Shown here piece by piece: positions 19,198 through 27,352 of a stretch of 64,000 bases of DNA; position 1 is the first letter of the stretch; the number at the start of each line of letters is the position of its first letter. The stretch is from Streptococcus oralis (GTDB taxonomy: Bacteria > Bacillota > Bacilli > Lactobacillales > Streptococcaceae), in assembly GCF_001578935.1 (NCBI RefSeq), contig NZ_KQ969521.1, forward strand, positions 789,777-853,776, given 5' to 3'. The notes beneath the pieces are model-generated. The model was not told the origin of the DNA, searched no databases, and saw only the letters and a list, made by a program, of their open reading frames with translations. Position numbers and translations under genes: made by a program.

Positions 19198-20505
19198 ATG
19201 AACGAAAAAGTATTCCGTGACCCAGTTCACAACTATATACATGTTAATAATCAGGTCATCTATGACTTGATCAATACAAAAGAATTTCAACGTCTGCGCC
19301 GTATCAAACAGCTAGGAACTTCCAGCTATACCTTCCATGGTGGCGAGCACAGTCGCTTTTCCCACTGTTTGGGGGTCTATGAGATTGCACGACGCATCAC
19401 AGAGATTTTTGAAGAAAAATATCCTGAAGAATGGGATCCTGCTGAATCTCTCTTGACCATGACAGCTGCGCTCCTACATGACCTCGGGCATGGTGCCTAC
19501 TCCCATACTTTTGAACATCTCTTTGATACAGATCATGAGGCCATTACCCAGGAAATCATCCAAAGTCCTGAGACAGAGATTCACCAAGTCCTGCTACAAG
19601 TGGCACCTGATTTCCCCAAAAAGGTAGCCAGTGTCATTGACCATACCTATCCTAACAAGCAGGTCGTGCAACTCATTTCCAGTCAGATTGATGCGGACCG
19701 CATGGACTATCTCTTGCGCGACTCCTATTTTACAGGAGCATCTTATGGAGAATTTGACCTGACTCGCATCCTACGGGTGATTCGACCTGTCGAAAATGGG
19801 ATCGCCTTTCAGCGCAATGGCATGCATGCCATCGAAGACTATGTTCTCAGTCGCTACCAGATGTATATGCAGGTTTATTTCCACCCAGCAACACGGGCCA
19901 TGGAGGTTCTCCTACAGAATCTTCTCAAACGCGCCAAGGAACTCTATCCTGAGGATAAGGATTTCTTTGCACGCACTTCTCCACATCTCCTCCCTTTCTT
20001 TGAAAAAAATGTGACCTTGTCTGACTATCTAGCTCTGGATGATGGCGTGATGAATACCTACTTTCAACTCTGGATGACCAGTCCTGACAAGATACTAGCC
20101 GACTTGTCGCAACGTTTTGTCAACCGCAAGGTCTTTAAATCCATTACTTTTTCAGAAAAAGACCAAGACCAACTCGCAACCATGAGACAACTGGTTGAAG
20201 AAATCGGTTTTGATCCCGACTACTATACTGCTATTCATAAGAATTTTGACCTCCCTTATGATATCTATCGTCCCGAATCTGAAAATCCACGGACTCAGAT
20301 TGAGATTCTACAGAAAAATGGTGAACTGGCAGAACTATCTAGCCTGTCCCCTATCGTCCAATCCCTTGCTGGCAGCCGCCACGGAGACAATCGTTTCTAT
20401 TTTCCAAAAGAAATGTTGGACCAAAACAGCATCTTCGCAAGCATTACCCAGCAATTTTTACACTTAATTGAGAACGATCATTTTACCCCAAATAAGAACG
20501 AATAG
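19198..20505 (+). CDS. HD-domain phosphohydrolase (YwfO-like)
   Basis: 435 residues. dGTPase-like HD superfamily protein: metal-binding His in HSRFSHCLG (51-59), the HD pair in LLHDLGHGAYSH (94-95), and DADRMDYLLRDSYFTG further on. Relatives hydrolyse dNTPs or other nucleotides; the substrate here is not known. The start MNEKVFRDPVHNYIHV is conserved in the family, which supports it although there is no Shine-Dalgarno sequence; the -10 position implies a leaderless mRNA. The HAD gene follows after nine bases. Confidence 0.88.
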   Translation: MNEKVFRDPVHNYIHVNNQVIYDLINTKEFQRLRRIKQLGTSSYTFHGGEHSRFSHCLGVYEIARRITEIFEEKYPEEWDPAESLLTMTAALLHDLGHGAYSHTFEHLFDTDHEAITQEIIQSPETEIHQVLLQVAPDFPKKVASVIDHTYPNKQVVQLISSQIDADRMDYLLRDSYFTGASYGEFDLTRILRVIRPVENGIAFQRNGMHAIEDYVLSRYQMYMQVYFHPATRAMEVLLQNLLKRAKELYPEDKDFFARTSPHLLPFFEKNVTLSDYLALDDGVMNTYFQLWMTSPDKILADLSQRFVNRKVFKSITFSEKDQDQLATMRQLVEEIGFDPDYYTAIHKNFDLPYDIYRPESENPRTQIEILQKNGELAELSSLSPIVQSLAGSRHGDNRFYFPKEMLDQNSIFASITQQFLHLIENDHFTPNKNE

Positions 20506-20514
20506 AGGAAATTT

Positions 20515-21321
20515 ATGAGTATTAAACTAATCGCCGTCGATATCGATGGTACCCTAGTCAACAGTAAAAAGGAAATCACTCCTGAAGTCTTTTCTGCCAT
20601 CCAAGATGCCAAAGAAGCTGGTGTCAAAGTCGTGATTGCAACGGGTCGTCCTATCGCAGGCGTTGCCAAACTTCTGGACGACTTACAGTTGAGAGACCAA
20701 GGTGACTATGTCGTGACCTTCAACGGTGCCCTTGTCCAAGAAACGGCTACTGGCCATGAGATTATCAGTGAATCCTTGACCTATGAGGATTATCTAGATA
20801 TGGAATTTCTCAGTCGCAAACTCGGTGTCCACATGCACGCTATTACTAAGGACGGTATCTATACTGCCAATCGCAATATCGGAAAATACACAGTGCGCGA
20901 ATCGACCCTCGTCAACATGCCCATTTTCTACCGCACACCTGAAGAAATGGCTGACAAGGAAATCGTCAAGTGTATGTTTATCGATGAACCAGAGATTCTC
21001 GATGCTGCCATTGAAAAGATACCAGCCGAATTTTACGAACACTACTCCATCAGCAAATCTGCTCCTTTCTACCTCGAACTCCTTAAAAAGAATGTAGACA
21101 AGGGTTCAGCTATTACCCATCTAGCTGAAAAACTCGGATTGACTAAAGAGGAAACCATGGCTATCGGGGACGAAGAAAATGACCGCTCCATGCTGGAAGT
21201 CGTTGGAAATCCCGTTGTCATGGAAAATGGAAATCCTGAACTCAAAAAAATCGCCAAATACATCACCAAAACAAATGACGAATCTGGCGTTGCCCATGCC
21301 ATCCGTACATGGGTATTGTAA
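20515..21321 (+). CDS. Cof-type HAD phosphatase (YidA-like)
   Basis: 268 residues. HAD motif I DIDGTLVNS (residues 9-17), motif II ATGRP, motif III lysine in the KGSAITHLA region, motif IV GDEENDRSML, with the C2B cap between. Cof-type enzymes dephosphorylate sugar phosphates; the specific substrate is not evident. GAGGAAATTT is the ribosome site. Ends at a strong terminator. Confidence 0.9.
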   Translation: MSIKLIAVDIDGTLVNSKKEITPEVFSAIQDAKEAGVKVVIATGRPIAGVAKLLDDLQLRDQGDYVVTFNGALVQETATGHEIISESLTYEDYLDMEFLSRKLGVHMHAITKDGIYTANRNIGKYTVRESTLVNMPIFYRTPEEMADKEIVKCMFIDEPEILDAAIEKIPAEFYEHYSISKSAPFYLELLKKNVDKGSAITHLAEKLGLTKEETMAIGDEENDRSMLEVVGNPVVMENGNPELKKIAKYITKTNDESGVAHAIRTWVL

Positions 21322-21335
21322 AAGGAAAGAATAGA

Positions 21336-21363
21336 CGAAAACCGCTCAGCAGAGCGGTTTTTG
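21336..21363. terminator. bidirectional terminator between the HAD gene and tRNA-Arg
   Basis: AAAACCGCTC / GAGCGGTTTT with an AGCA loop and flanking A and T runs. Confidence 0.85.
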
Positions 21364-21376
21364 ATGTCTAATTACA

Positions 21377-21448
21377 TGCCCCCTGCCGGAATCGAACCAG
21401 CAACTACTCCTTAGGAGGGAGTTGTTATATCCATTGAACTAAGGGGAC
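21377..21448 (-). tRNA. tRNA-Arg (anticodon CCU)
   Basis: 72 bases on the minus strand fold as a full cloverleaf: acceptor GTCCCCT / AGGGGGC, D arm GTTC..., anticodon stem ACTCC/GGAGT with loop CTCCTAA giving anticodon CCT, T arm GCTGG-TTCGATT-CCGGC. CCA is not encoded. It reads AGG codons. It begins six bases after the rplS terminator and has no visible promoter of its own. Confidence 0.96.
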
Positions 21449-21449
21449 T

Positions 21450-21480
21450 TAAAAGAGGCAAAAGATTTCTCTTAGCCTCT
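21450..21480 (-). terminator. rplS terminator-like hairpin
   Basis: AGAGGC / GCCTCT stem, 15-base loop, then TTTTAAG on the minus strand. The T-run is short and the tRNA gene begins at once, so partial read-through is likely. Confidence 0.6.
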
Positions 21481-21489
21481 CAAGTCGAA

Positions 21490-21837
21490 TTAACGACGAA
21501 TTTCTTTGATACGAGCTGCTTTACCTTGAAGCGCACGCAAGTAGTACAATTTCGCACGACGTACTTTACCGTAACGAACAACTTCGATCTTTTCAACACG
21601 TGGAGTGTGGATTGGGAAGATACGTTCTACACCAACACCGTTAGAGATTTTACGAACTGTGTAGTTTTCTGAGATGCCAGCACCTTTACGTGCGATAACA
21701 ACACCTTCAAAAATCTGGATACGTTCACGGTTACCTTCGACAACTTTCGCGTGTACACGAACAGTGTCACCAGGACGGAATGATGGGATATCTGTACGAA
21801 GTTGACCTTCAGTCAAGCTTTGGATTAATGGATTCAT
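21490..21837 (-). CDS. rplS: ribosomal protein L19
   Basis: 115 residues, starting [20 protein letters not shown], with the conserved [19 protein letters not shown] and [16 protein letters not shown] ends. Bridges the 30S and 50S subunits. Expressed from a promoter about 100 bases upstream through a structured leader. Confidence 0.98.
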
Positions 21838-21950
21838 TTTATTCTCCTATCTTTGTCAATCTTGAGGAACCTTCCTCAGCGGATAAACTGTATTTTTGTG
21901 CGTCCATTACACACAAAATACAGTTTACCAAATTTCCACCTAAAAGTAAA
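21838..21950 (-). promoter_or_regulatory. rplS promoter and leader
   Basis: TTTACT (21945-21950), 17-base spacer, TAAACT (21922-21927). A long imperfect inverted repeat AAACTGTATTTT...CACAAAATACAGTTT (21885-21926) overlaps the -10 and could end crcB or shape the leader, and a second hairpin GAGGAA/TTCCTC follows. Matches the place of the known L19 leader; not verified by a model. Confidence 0.5.
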
Positions 21951-21955
21951 GAAAT

Positions 21956-22285
21956 TTATAGCAGAATTCCTAAAAAAATCGCTAGAAAACCGCCTATGTA
22001 AGTTAAGAGAAAATAGCTATAAAATACCTTCTTGTCACTTAACAGTCTTTGCAGCTCGTCATTCAAGGTTGAAAATGTCGTTAATCCTCCACAAAAACCT
22101 GTCGCTAGGATAGCATAGACTTCCTTGGACTCCACATGATTGTAGAGTAGGCCGATCAAAAAACATCCTAGAAGATTGGCTATGAGAGTTCCTAGAGGTA
22201 ATTTTGAAGCTTGATTATAGCGGGAAAAGAAATAACGCACCAGGGCTCCAAACCCGCAGGCGATTGCAAGATAAACGATTACCAT
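21956..22285 (-). CDS. crcB: CrcB/Fluc fluoride channel subunit 1
   Basis: 109 residues, four membrane helices. Fluoride exporter of the CrcB (Fluc) family; the conserved segments GALVRYFFSRYN, GTLIANLLGCFLIG and GFCGGLTTFSTL are present. Overlaps the second crcB copy by seven bases, as in many Firmicutes where the two subunits probably form a heterodimer with opposite membrane orientations. No fluoride riboswitch is seen upstream of the cluster. Confidence 0.93.
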   Translation of the reverse strand: MVIVYLAIACGFGALVRYFFSRYNQASKLPLGTLIANLLGCFLIGLLYNHVESKEVYAILATGFCGGLTTFSTLNDELQRLLSDKKVFYSYFLLTYIGGFLAIFLGILL

Positions 22286-22653
22286 TTCTTCCTCCCTAGA
22301 ACATAAGCCAAGAGTAGACCTCCACCAATGCTCAAAAGTAAGTAAATGCCTAAACTAAGATAACGCCCGGTATCAAGCAGTTTCACGGCATCAAGCATTA
22401 GGCTAGAAAAAGTTGTCAAGCCACCACAAAATCCTGTCCCCAGCGCCAAAACCAAGCCTTTGCTGGTTCCCTTATAGGCCAGATAGCCTTTTAGCAGATA
22501 GACCAGGCAGAATATTCCCAGATAGTTGACGAGAAGGGTCCCCCAAGGAAAGTCGGGACTGGCTGGTAACCAAGTGGAAACCAGATAGCGGACAAGGCCT
22601 CCCACCATTGCAGTCAGAAAAATTCCTAGCGGATAAAACTGTTCTTTTTTCAT
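22279..22653 (-). CDS. crcB: CrcB/Fluc fluoride channel subunit 2
   Basis: 124 residues, four membrane helices, with GGLVRYLVSTWL, GTLLVNYLGIFCL and GFCGGLTTFSSL. Paralogue of the downstream crcB copy and the likely dimer partner. Its start overlaps the chorismate mutase stop (ATGA), so the three genes form one tight unit. Confidence 0.93.
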   Translation of the reverse strand: MKKEQFYPLGIFLTAMVGGLVRYLVSTWLPASPDFPWGTLLVNYLGIFCLVYLLKGYLAYKGTSKGLVLALGTGFCGGLTTFSSLMLDAVKLLDTGRYLSLGIYLLLSIGGGLLLAYVLGRKKW

Positions 22654-22916
22654 TTGATGTTTTGATCCTGATAATCACGCGAACGTTTGAGAATGTCTGA
22701 AAAAGTCGCAACAATGGTCTCCTGATAGCGCTTATCTTCTACTCGATTTTTGACTTTTTCAAAAATAACTTCTTCTCTCTTAGAATCTAAGATTGGCTTA
22801 CCAGATGCTTTCTTATAAGTGATAACCCCTTCAACTAGGTGCATCCGTTCTTCCAGGAGCTTGACGATTTGATCGTCGATTTGATCAATTTCTTGCCGAA
22901 TAATATCTAAATCCAT
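22650..22916 (-). CDS. chorismate mutase (AroQ class)
   Basis: 88 residues, an all-helical monofunctional AroQ-type mutase that turns chorismate into prephenate for Phe/Tyr synthesis. Active-site pattern visible: R in IRQEIDQIDDQIVKLLEERM, K in YKKASGKPILDSKREE, and the third helix. Its position at the head of a fluoride-channel operon is unexplained but seems stable in streptococci. Ribosome site GGAGGAG precedes it. Confidence 0.9.
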   Translation of the reverse strand: MDLDIIRQEIDQIDDQIVKLLEERMHLVEGVITYKKASGKPILDSKREEVIFEKVKNRVEDKRYQETIVATFSDILKRSRDYQDQNIK

Positions 22917-22990
22917 AGTGTCTCCTCCTTTATTTGAATTATTGTATCAAAAAGCCTCTAAATAGGCTAGTAAAATCCAAAAAAACTAAT

Positions 22991-23021
22991 AAAAAAAGCA
23001 CTGACTTCTTCCAGTCAGCGC
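22991..23021 (-). terminator. flavodoxin terminator
   Basis: GCGCTGACT / AGTCAGTGC stem, 6-base loop, then seven Ts on the minus strand. Confidence 0.85.
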
Positions 23022-23031
23022 AGTTTGATTC

Positions 23032-23475
23032 TTATCCTACTTTTGCAGCCAATTCTTCTGCGAATTGTTCCAAACGTTCGATGTCTTCTTCTTCGGCAGA
23101 AAGATCAACTTTAACACACTCCGAACCTTTTTCTGCTCCTGTCGCTACAAAAACGCGATCAAAGTCATCAACAGCCTTACAGAATTCGTCGTAGAAGGTA
23201 TCTCCTGAACCGACCACTCCGTAGATTTTGCCATTCAAGTTGAGATCTGCTAGGTCTTCGTAGAAGTCCATCATCTCATCAGGCAATTCTCCATCACCGT
23301 AAGTATAAGTCGCAACGATTGCGATGTCCGCCTCCAAGAAGTCTGAAGCGTCAACCGTCGTACATTCATCCACATCGACATCCAAGCCCAAGTCACGCAA
23401 TTTGTCTGCTACAATATCTGCAATTTCTTCGGTATTACCGGTCATACTGGCAAATACAATTTTTGCTAATGCCAT
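23032..23475 (-). CDS. flavodoxin
   Basis: 147 residues. Short-chain flavodoxin, FMN-binding electron carrier. Phosphate loop SMTGNTEEIA (residues 10-19), flavin loops TYTYGDGELPDEM and GSGDTFYDEFC. Strongly acidic, as usual. Own ribosome site GGAGGA and own terminator; monocistronic. Confidence 0.94.
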   Translation of the reverse strand: MALAKIVFASMTGNTEEIADIVADKLRDLGLDVDVDECTTVDASDFLEADIAIVATYTYGDGELPDEMMDFYEDLADLNLNGKIYGVVGSGDTFYDEFCKAVDDFDRVFVATGAEKGSECVKVDLSAEEEDIERLEQFAEELAAKVG

Positions 23476-23543
23476 ATCGTCCTCCTCAATTTATCTTTCT
23501 CCATTATATCATATCTTTTTCATTTTAAAAATAAAAATTCTTG

Positions 23544-23552
23544 TGCTACAAT
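23544..23552 (+). promoter_or_regulatory. extended -10 of the pde2 gene
   Basis: TGCTACAAT, 26 bases before the ATG at 23579. Confidence 0.5.
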
Positions 23553-23578
23553 GAAATGAGAAAGAATTGAGGTTATTT

Positions 23579-24523
23579 ATGGAAATTTGCCAGCAAATAT
23601 TAGAGAAAATCAAAGAATACGATACCATTATCATTCATCGTCATATGAAACCAGACCCTGATGCCTTGGGAAGTCAGGTAGGCTTGAAAACTCTTCTTAC
23701 ACACCATTTTCCAGAAAAGACTATCAAAGCAGTCGGTTTTAACGAACCAACTCTAACTTGGATGGCGGAAATGGATACTGTCCAAGACAGTGACTACCAA
23801 GGAGCTCTTGCTATTATTTGTGATACAGCGAATCGTCCTCGTATCGATGATAAACGCTACGATCAAGCTGCTTTCACCATCAAAATTGATCACCATCCAA
23901 ATGATGATATCTATGGTGACCTATCTTGGGTGGATACAAGTTCAAGCAGTGCCAGTGAGATGATTGCATTATTTGCTCAAGAAAATCAGCTAGCTTTATC
24001 TAGTGAAGCGGCACGACTTCTCTATGCAGGAATTGTCGGGGACACAGGGCGTTTTCTCTACCCGTCAACTAGTGCCCGTACCTTTAGAGTAGCTGGCCAG
24101 CTCCGAGAAGCTGATTTTGACTTTGCTGGATTGTCTCGTCAAATGGATACCATGAGCTTCAAGATTGCAAAACTGCAAGGGTATGTTTATAACCACTTAG
24201 AAGTTGATGAGAATGGAGCTGCACGCGTTCTGCTTACTCAAGACATCTTGGAAAAATATAAGGTTACGGATGCTGAAACAGCTGCGATTGTCGGAGCACC
24301 AGGTCGAATTGATACTATTAAGGCTTGGGCTATCTTTGTTGAACAAGCTGATGGGCACTTCCGTGTGCGAATGCGCAGTAAAATCATCCCTATCAATGAA
24401 ATTGCCAAACGACACGATGGAGGAGGGCATCCATTAGCCAGTGGTGCCAATTCCTATAGTCTAGAAGAAAACGAACAAATATACCAAGAACTGAAAGAGG
24501 CTCTACAGATTCACCAAGGCTAA
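23579..24523 (+). CDS. pde2: DHH/DHHA1 phosphoesterase, Pde2/NrnA type
   Basis: 314 residues from the ATG at 23579, preceded by TTGAGG; an in-frame TTG twelve bases earlier overlaps that site. DHH family: HRHMKPDPDALGS, DHH near residue 105, and the C-terminal DHHA1 signature GGGHPLASGA. Stand-alone DHH-DHHA1 proteins cut pApA (from cyclic di-AMP) to AMP and also degrade nanoRNA and pAp; in pneumococcus the homologue next to flavodoxin and L31 is Pde2. Acts in the cytoplasm downstream of the membrane enzyme Pde1/GdpP, which is not in this window. Confidence 0.85.
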   Translation: MEICQQILEKIKEYDTIIIHRHMKPDPDALGSQVGLKTLLTHHFPEKTIKAVGFNEPTLTWMAEMDTVQDSDYQGALAIICDTANRPRIDDKRYDQAAFTIKIDHHPNDDIYGDLSWVDTSSSSASEMIALFAQENQLALSSEAARLLYAGIVGDTGRFLYPSTSARTFRVAGQLREADFDFAGLSRQMDTMSFKIAKLQGYVYNHLEVDENGAARVLLTQDILEKYKVTDAETAAIVGAPGRIDTIKAWAIFVEQADGHFRVRMRSKIIPINEIAKRHDGGGHPLASGANSYSLEENEQIYQELKEALQIHQG

Positions 24524-24545
24524 GAAAGAATTTTCTTGGCCTTTT
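24516..24545 (+). terminator. pde2 terminator
   Basis: AAGGC(T)AAGAA pairs with TTCTTGGCCTT and is followed by TTTT; the left arm overlaps the last codons of the gene. Confidence 0.75.
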
Positions 24546-24571
24546 ATATGCTAGATTCTTAAAATATACGG

Positions 24572-24600
24572 TTTCTTTGTACCTCAGTTTATGGTATAAT
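24572..24600 (+). promoter_or_regulatory. promoter of the acidic-tail membrane protein gene
   Basis: TTTCTT, 17-base spacer, perfect TATAAT, 30 bases before the ATG. AAAGGAG is the ribosome site. Confidence 0.6.
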
Positions 24601-24630
24601 AAATCAAACTGAATAAAAGGAGACATAATA

Positions 24631-25401
24631 ATGGAAAAAAATCGTTTGTTTATCCTCATTTCTGCTGGAGTAGCAATCCTTGGTTCACTCTTGCCATGGG
24701 CTAGTTTAAATGCAGGTGCTTTTGGATCCTATAGTGTGAATGGTTACCAAGGAGATGGGTGGTTTGTCATTATCGCGGCTATTGTGTCTATTGTTCTTGC
24801 GTGCTTGAATAATATGAATAAAGCAATGCCTAAAGGGTTCTCAATTGGTGTCATTGTTGCGGGTGCAATTGCAACTCTCGTCACACTAAATAGTCTCTTT
24901 AATGTAAATAAATACATGTCTAACTTTGGTGGATATGGCATTTCAATCGGCTTTGGTTTGATTTTAGCTATTCTTGCTAGCATTGCACTAGTTGTAACTG
25001 GTCTCTTGGCAATGTCAGGTGGTAAAATTACCAAAGAATCATTTACTGAATTAGCTGAGTCTAGTAAAGATTTTGCTCAAACTGTCGGACGTGTAACAAG
25101 CTCTACCGTTAAAACTGCGGTCGAAGAAATCAAAAAAGAATCTCAAGAACGTAAAAAAGAAGAAGCTAAGGAACCAGCTAATGTAGAAGCTGAATCAGCA
25201 GCAGAAAACGCAGAACCAGTAAAAGAAGAAACTACTGAATCTGAAACAAAAACAGAAGCTGAGCCAGTAAACGAACCAACAGAAACAGAAACTACTGAAT
25301 CTGAAAAAGAAGCTGAATCAGCAGCAGAAAACGTAGAACCAGTAAAAGAAACAGAAGTAAAAAATCAACAAGAAGAAAAAGCTCCAAATCAAGAGAACTA
25401 A
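24631..25401 (+). CDS. four-helix membrane protein with repetitive Glu/Lys-rich tail
   Basis: 256 residues, not a family I can name. Residues 5-130 hold about four membrane helices, with short polar links (SLNAGAFGSYSVNGYQGDGW between helices 1 and 2). From about residue 136 it is a long hydrophilic, alanine-glutamate-lysine-rich tail, probably disordered or coiled, with two near-copies of ESAAEN(A/V)EPVKE and two of TETTESE-like segments. No cell-wall sorting motif. Own promoter and terminator. The repeats suggest tail length may vary among strains. Localisation is an inference from hydrophobicity only. Confidence 0.65.
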   Translation: MEKNRLFILISAGVAILGSLLPWASLNAGAFGSYSVNGYQGDGWFVIIAAIVSIVLACLNNMNKAMPKGFSIGVIVAGAIATLVTLNSLFNVNKYMSNFGGYGISIGFGLILAILASIALVVTGLLAMSGGKITKESFTELAESSKDFAQTVGRVTSSTVKTAVEEIKKESQERKKEEAKEPANVEAESAAENAEPVKEETTESETKTEAEPVNEPTETETTESEKEAESAAENVEPVKETEVKNQQEEKAPNQEN

Positions 25402-25415
25402 TCATTCTTCTACCC

Positions 25416-25446
25416 TCACTCCAGTAAACACTGGAGTGATTTTTTA
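25416..25446 (+). terminator. terminator after the membrane protein
   Basis: Perfect TCACTCCAGT / ACTGGAGTGA stem, AAAC loop, seven Ts. Confidence 0.92.
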
Positions 25447-25477
25447 TCAAGATTTTTAATAAAATCAGGGAAAATAC

Positions 25478-25506
25478 TTGCCAAACTTATCAGAATCTGA
25501 TAGACT
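25478..25506 (+). promoter_or_regulatory. rpmE2 promoter with palindrome in the spacer
   Basis: TTGCCA (25478-25483), exactly 17 bases, TAGACT (25501-25506). The spacer contains TATCAG-AAT-CTGATA (25488-25502), a perfect 6-bp inverted repeat overlapping the -10, which looks like a repressor site. Confidence 0.55.
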
Positions 25507-25564
25507 AGTATGGTAACAATCTATGGCTCGCAAAGAGACCATGGCAGAAAGGAAATATTGCAAA

Positions 25565-25807
25565 ATGAAAAAAGATATCCATCCAGAATATCGCCCAGTT
25601 GTCTTCATGGACACAACTACTGGTTACAAATTCCTTAGCGGTTCAACAAAACGCTCTAACGAAACTGTTGAGTTCGAAGGCGAAACTTACCCATTGATCC
25701 GTGTGGAAATTTCATCAGACTCACACCCATTCTACACTGGACGTCAAAAGTTCACTCAAGCAGATGGACGCGTGGATCGTTTCAACAAAAAATACGGTCT
25801 CAAATAA
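25565..25807 (+). CDS. rpmE2: ribosomal protein L31, type B (zinc-free)
   Basis: 80 residues from [14 protein letters not shown]. The upstream in-frame codons to 25523 are not conserved. It has no cysteines, so it is the C-minus form of L31 that does not bind zinc; the [15 protein letters not shown] and [14 protein letters not shown] segments mark type B. In many bacteria this form is induced in zinc shortage; streptococci seem to use it as their main L31. Ribosome site GAAAGGA. Confidence 0.95.
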   Translation: MKKDIHPEYRPVVFMDTTTGYKFLSGSTKRSNETVEFEGETYPLIRVEISSDSHPFYTGRQKFTQADGRVDRFNKKYGLK

Positions 25808-25811
25808 TAAG

Positions 25812-25841
25812 AAAAAGAACAGTTACCACTGTTCTTTTTTT
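25812..25841 (+). terminator. rpmE2 terminator
   Basis: AAAGAACAGT / ACTGTTCTTT stem with TACC loop and T-run. Confidence 0.9.
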
Positions 25842-25922
25842 GTACTTCTTTTTATGAACCAACCACTACTACTTTCTATTTGTCAACCTTCACGCTGACA
25901 CTATAATTGATTTCAAACGAGT

Positions 25923-27257
25923 TTAAAAAATATCGAAAAGAAGCTTGATATTGAGAATGGTCAAGATGATTGAAACTGCGTAACCTAGGATTGTATTCCA
26001 CTTGGCATTGGTAAATTCTCCCATCAGTGACTTCTTAGAGGTCAGATAGATTAAGGGGAAGATTGAAAACGGAAGAGCGATTGACAGAAATACCTGTGAA
26101 TAGACCAATAACTGATCCAAAGTTTTTTCTTGGTGCCCAAACAAAACGGCAACAATAATCACAGGGAGTAAGGCAAAAATCCGTGTACCGATACGGATAA
26201 TCCACTGAGGCAATTTCAGATGTAAGAAGCCTTCCATGACAATCTGTCCTGTTAAGGTACCTGTAATGGTCGAATTCTGCCCACTTGCTAAGAGGGCTAG
26301 GGCAAATAAAGTTGATAGAGTTGAGCTGGCTATCACTCCTGCTATTGTCGAATCCTGTAAAGCATTGTACATTTGGGAGAAAGCTGAAATTTCAGATGCA
26401 TGCCCAAAAAAGAGAGATGCCCCTAAAATAAGAAGCAAGGAATTGACAATAAAGGCTAGAGACAGCTGAATATTTGAATCCCAGGTCATAAAACGCACGG
26501 CTTTTCGAACATCCTTCTTATCTTTGTGATTGATTTTCCTTGTTTGGGATAGGGAGGAATGGAGATAGAGATTATGGGGCATGACTGTCGCACCTACAAT
26601 CCCTAGAGCCAAGGTCAATTGGCTTTCATGACCTGGTAATGGTGTTTCAAATAATGTTGGAGTCGGTAAATAACCACCAAAAATACCCTGAATACTTGGA
26701 TTGGATAAAGCTACCAGATAGGTAAAGATGGCTAATATGGTTAAAATAAGGGTCGTAACAATGGCTTCAATTTTTTTGAAGCCGAATTTCATCAACAATA
26801 ACAAAAGAAATACATCTAAAACGGTTAGGAGGATAGCGACCATAATCGGTATTTTAAATAAAAGATTTAAGGCAATCGCTGAGCCTAAAACCTCGGCTAA
26901 GTCTGTCGCCATTAAAGCTAATTCTAAAATCAGCCACAAACTATAGCGAAGCCACTTGGGAGCATGATGAGCTGTTGCCTGTGCTAGGTCCATCCTAGTC
27001 ACGATACCGAGCTTTCCAGCCATCTGTTGTAACTGCATAGCAATAATGGATGAAATCAAAATAACAAATAAAAGACTATATTTGTAGGAAGCACCACCAA
27101 CCACACTGGTAATCCAGTTTCCAGGATCCATGTAGCCAACTGCTACAAGAGCTCCAGGTCCTAAAAAAGCTTTTAGATTTTGCCAAAAATGATTGTTATT
27201 GGGAGTTTCAATAGATTGGTTGATCTCAGAAAGAGAGACTTTTTTGTAAGAAGACAT
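25923..27257 (-). CDS. mntH: NRAMP-family Mn(2+)/H(+) symporter
   Basis: 444 residues, 11 hydrophobic helices. Metal-binding motif DPGNW at residues 44-48 in helix 1, and MPHNLYLHS in helix 6 (about residue 228) supplying the Met/Pro-His pair, both as in MntH. Imports Mn(2+), possibly Fe(2+), with protons. Stands alone between the rpmE2 and carB terminators, on the opposite strand to rpmE2. The ribosome site is weak (GAAAGTG) and the UTR is about 90 bases. No yybP-ykoY riboswitch is seen. Not universal in mitis streptococci, so it may be an accessory insertion. Confidence 0.92.
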   Translation of the reverse strand: MSSYKKVSLSEINQSIETPNNNHFWQNLKAFLGPGALVAVGYMDPGNWITSVVGGASYKYSLLFVILISSIIAMQLQQMAGKLGIVTRMDLAQATAHHAPKWLRYSLWLILELALMATDLAEVLGSAIALNLLFKIPIMVAILLTVLDVFLLLLLMKFGFKKIEAIVTTLILTILAIFTYLVALSNPSIQGIFGGYLPTPTLFETPLPGHESQLTLALGIVGATVMPHNLYLHSSLSQTRKINHKDKKDVRKAVRFMTWDSNIQLSLAFIVNSLLLILGASLFFGHASEISAFSQMYNALQDSTIAGVIASSTLSTLFALALLASGQNSTITGTLTGQIVMEGFLHLKLPQWIIRIGTRIFALLPVIIVAVLFGHQEKTLDQLLVYSQVFLSIALPFSIFPLIYLTSKKSLMGEFTNAKWNTILGYAVSIILTILNIKLLFDIF

Positions 27258-27352
27258 CGGAATTTTACACTTTCTAATCTGTCTTTACCTATTTTCTTAA
27301 TAGAGTTTTTGAAAATATCATGAAAATAGTTTCCCATTTCCAATTCTTTCTT

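Noticed and set aside
21956-22960. Fluoride riboswitch upstream of the crcB cluster
   Set aside because: The bases upstream of the chorismate mutase are too few and do not show the crcB motif.
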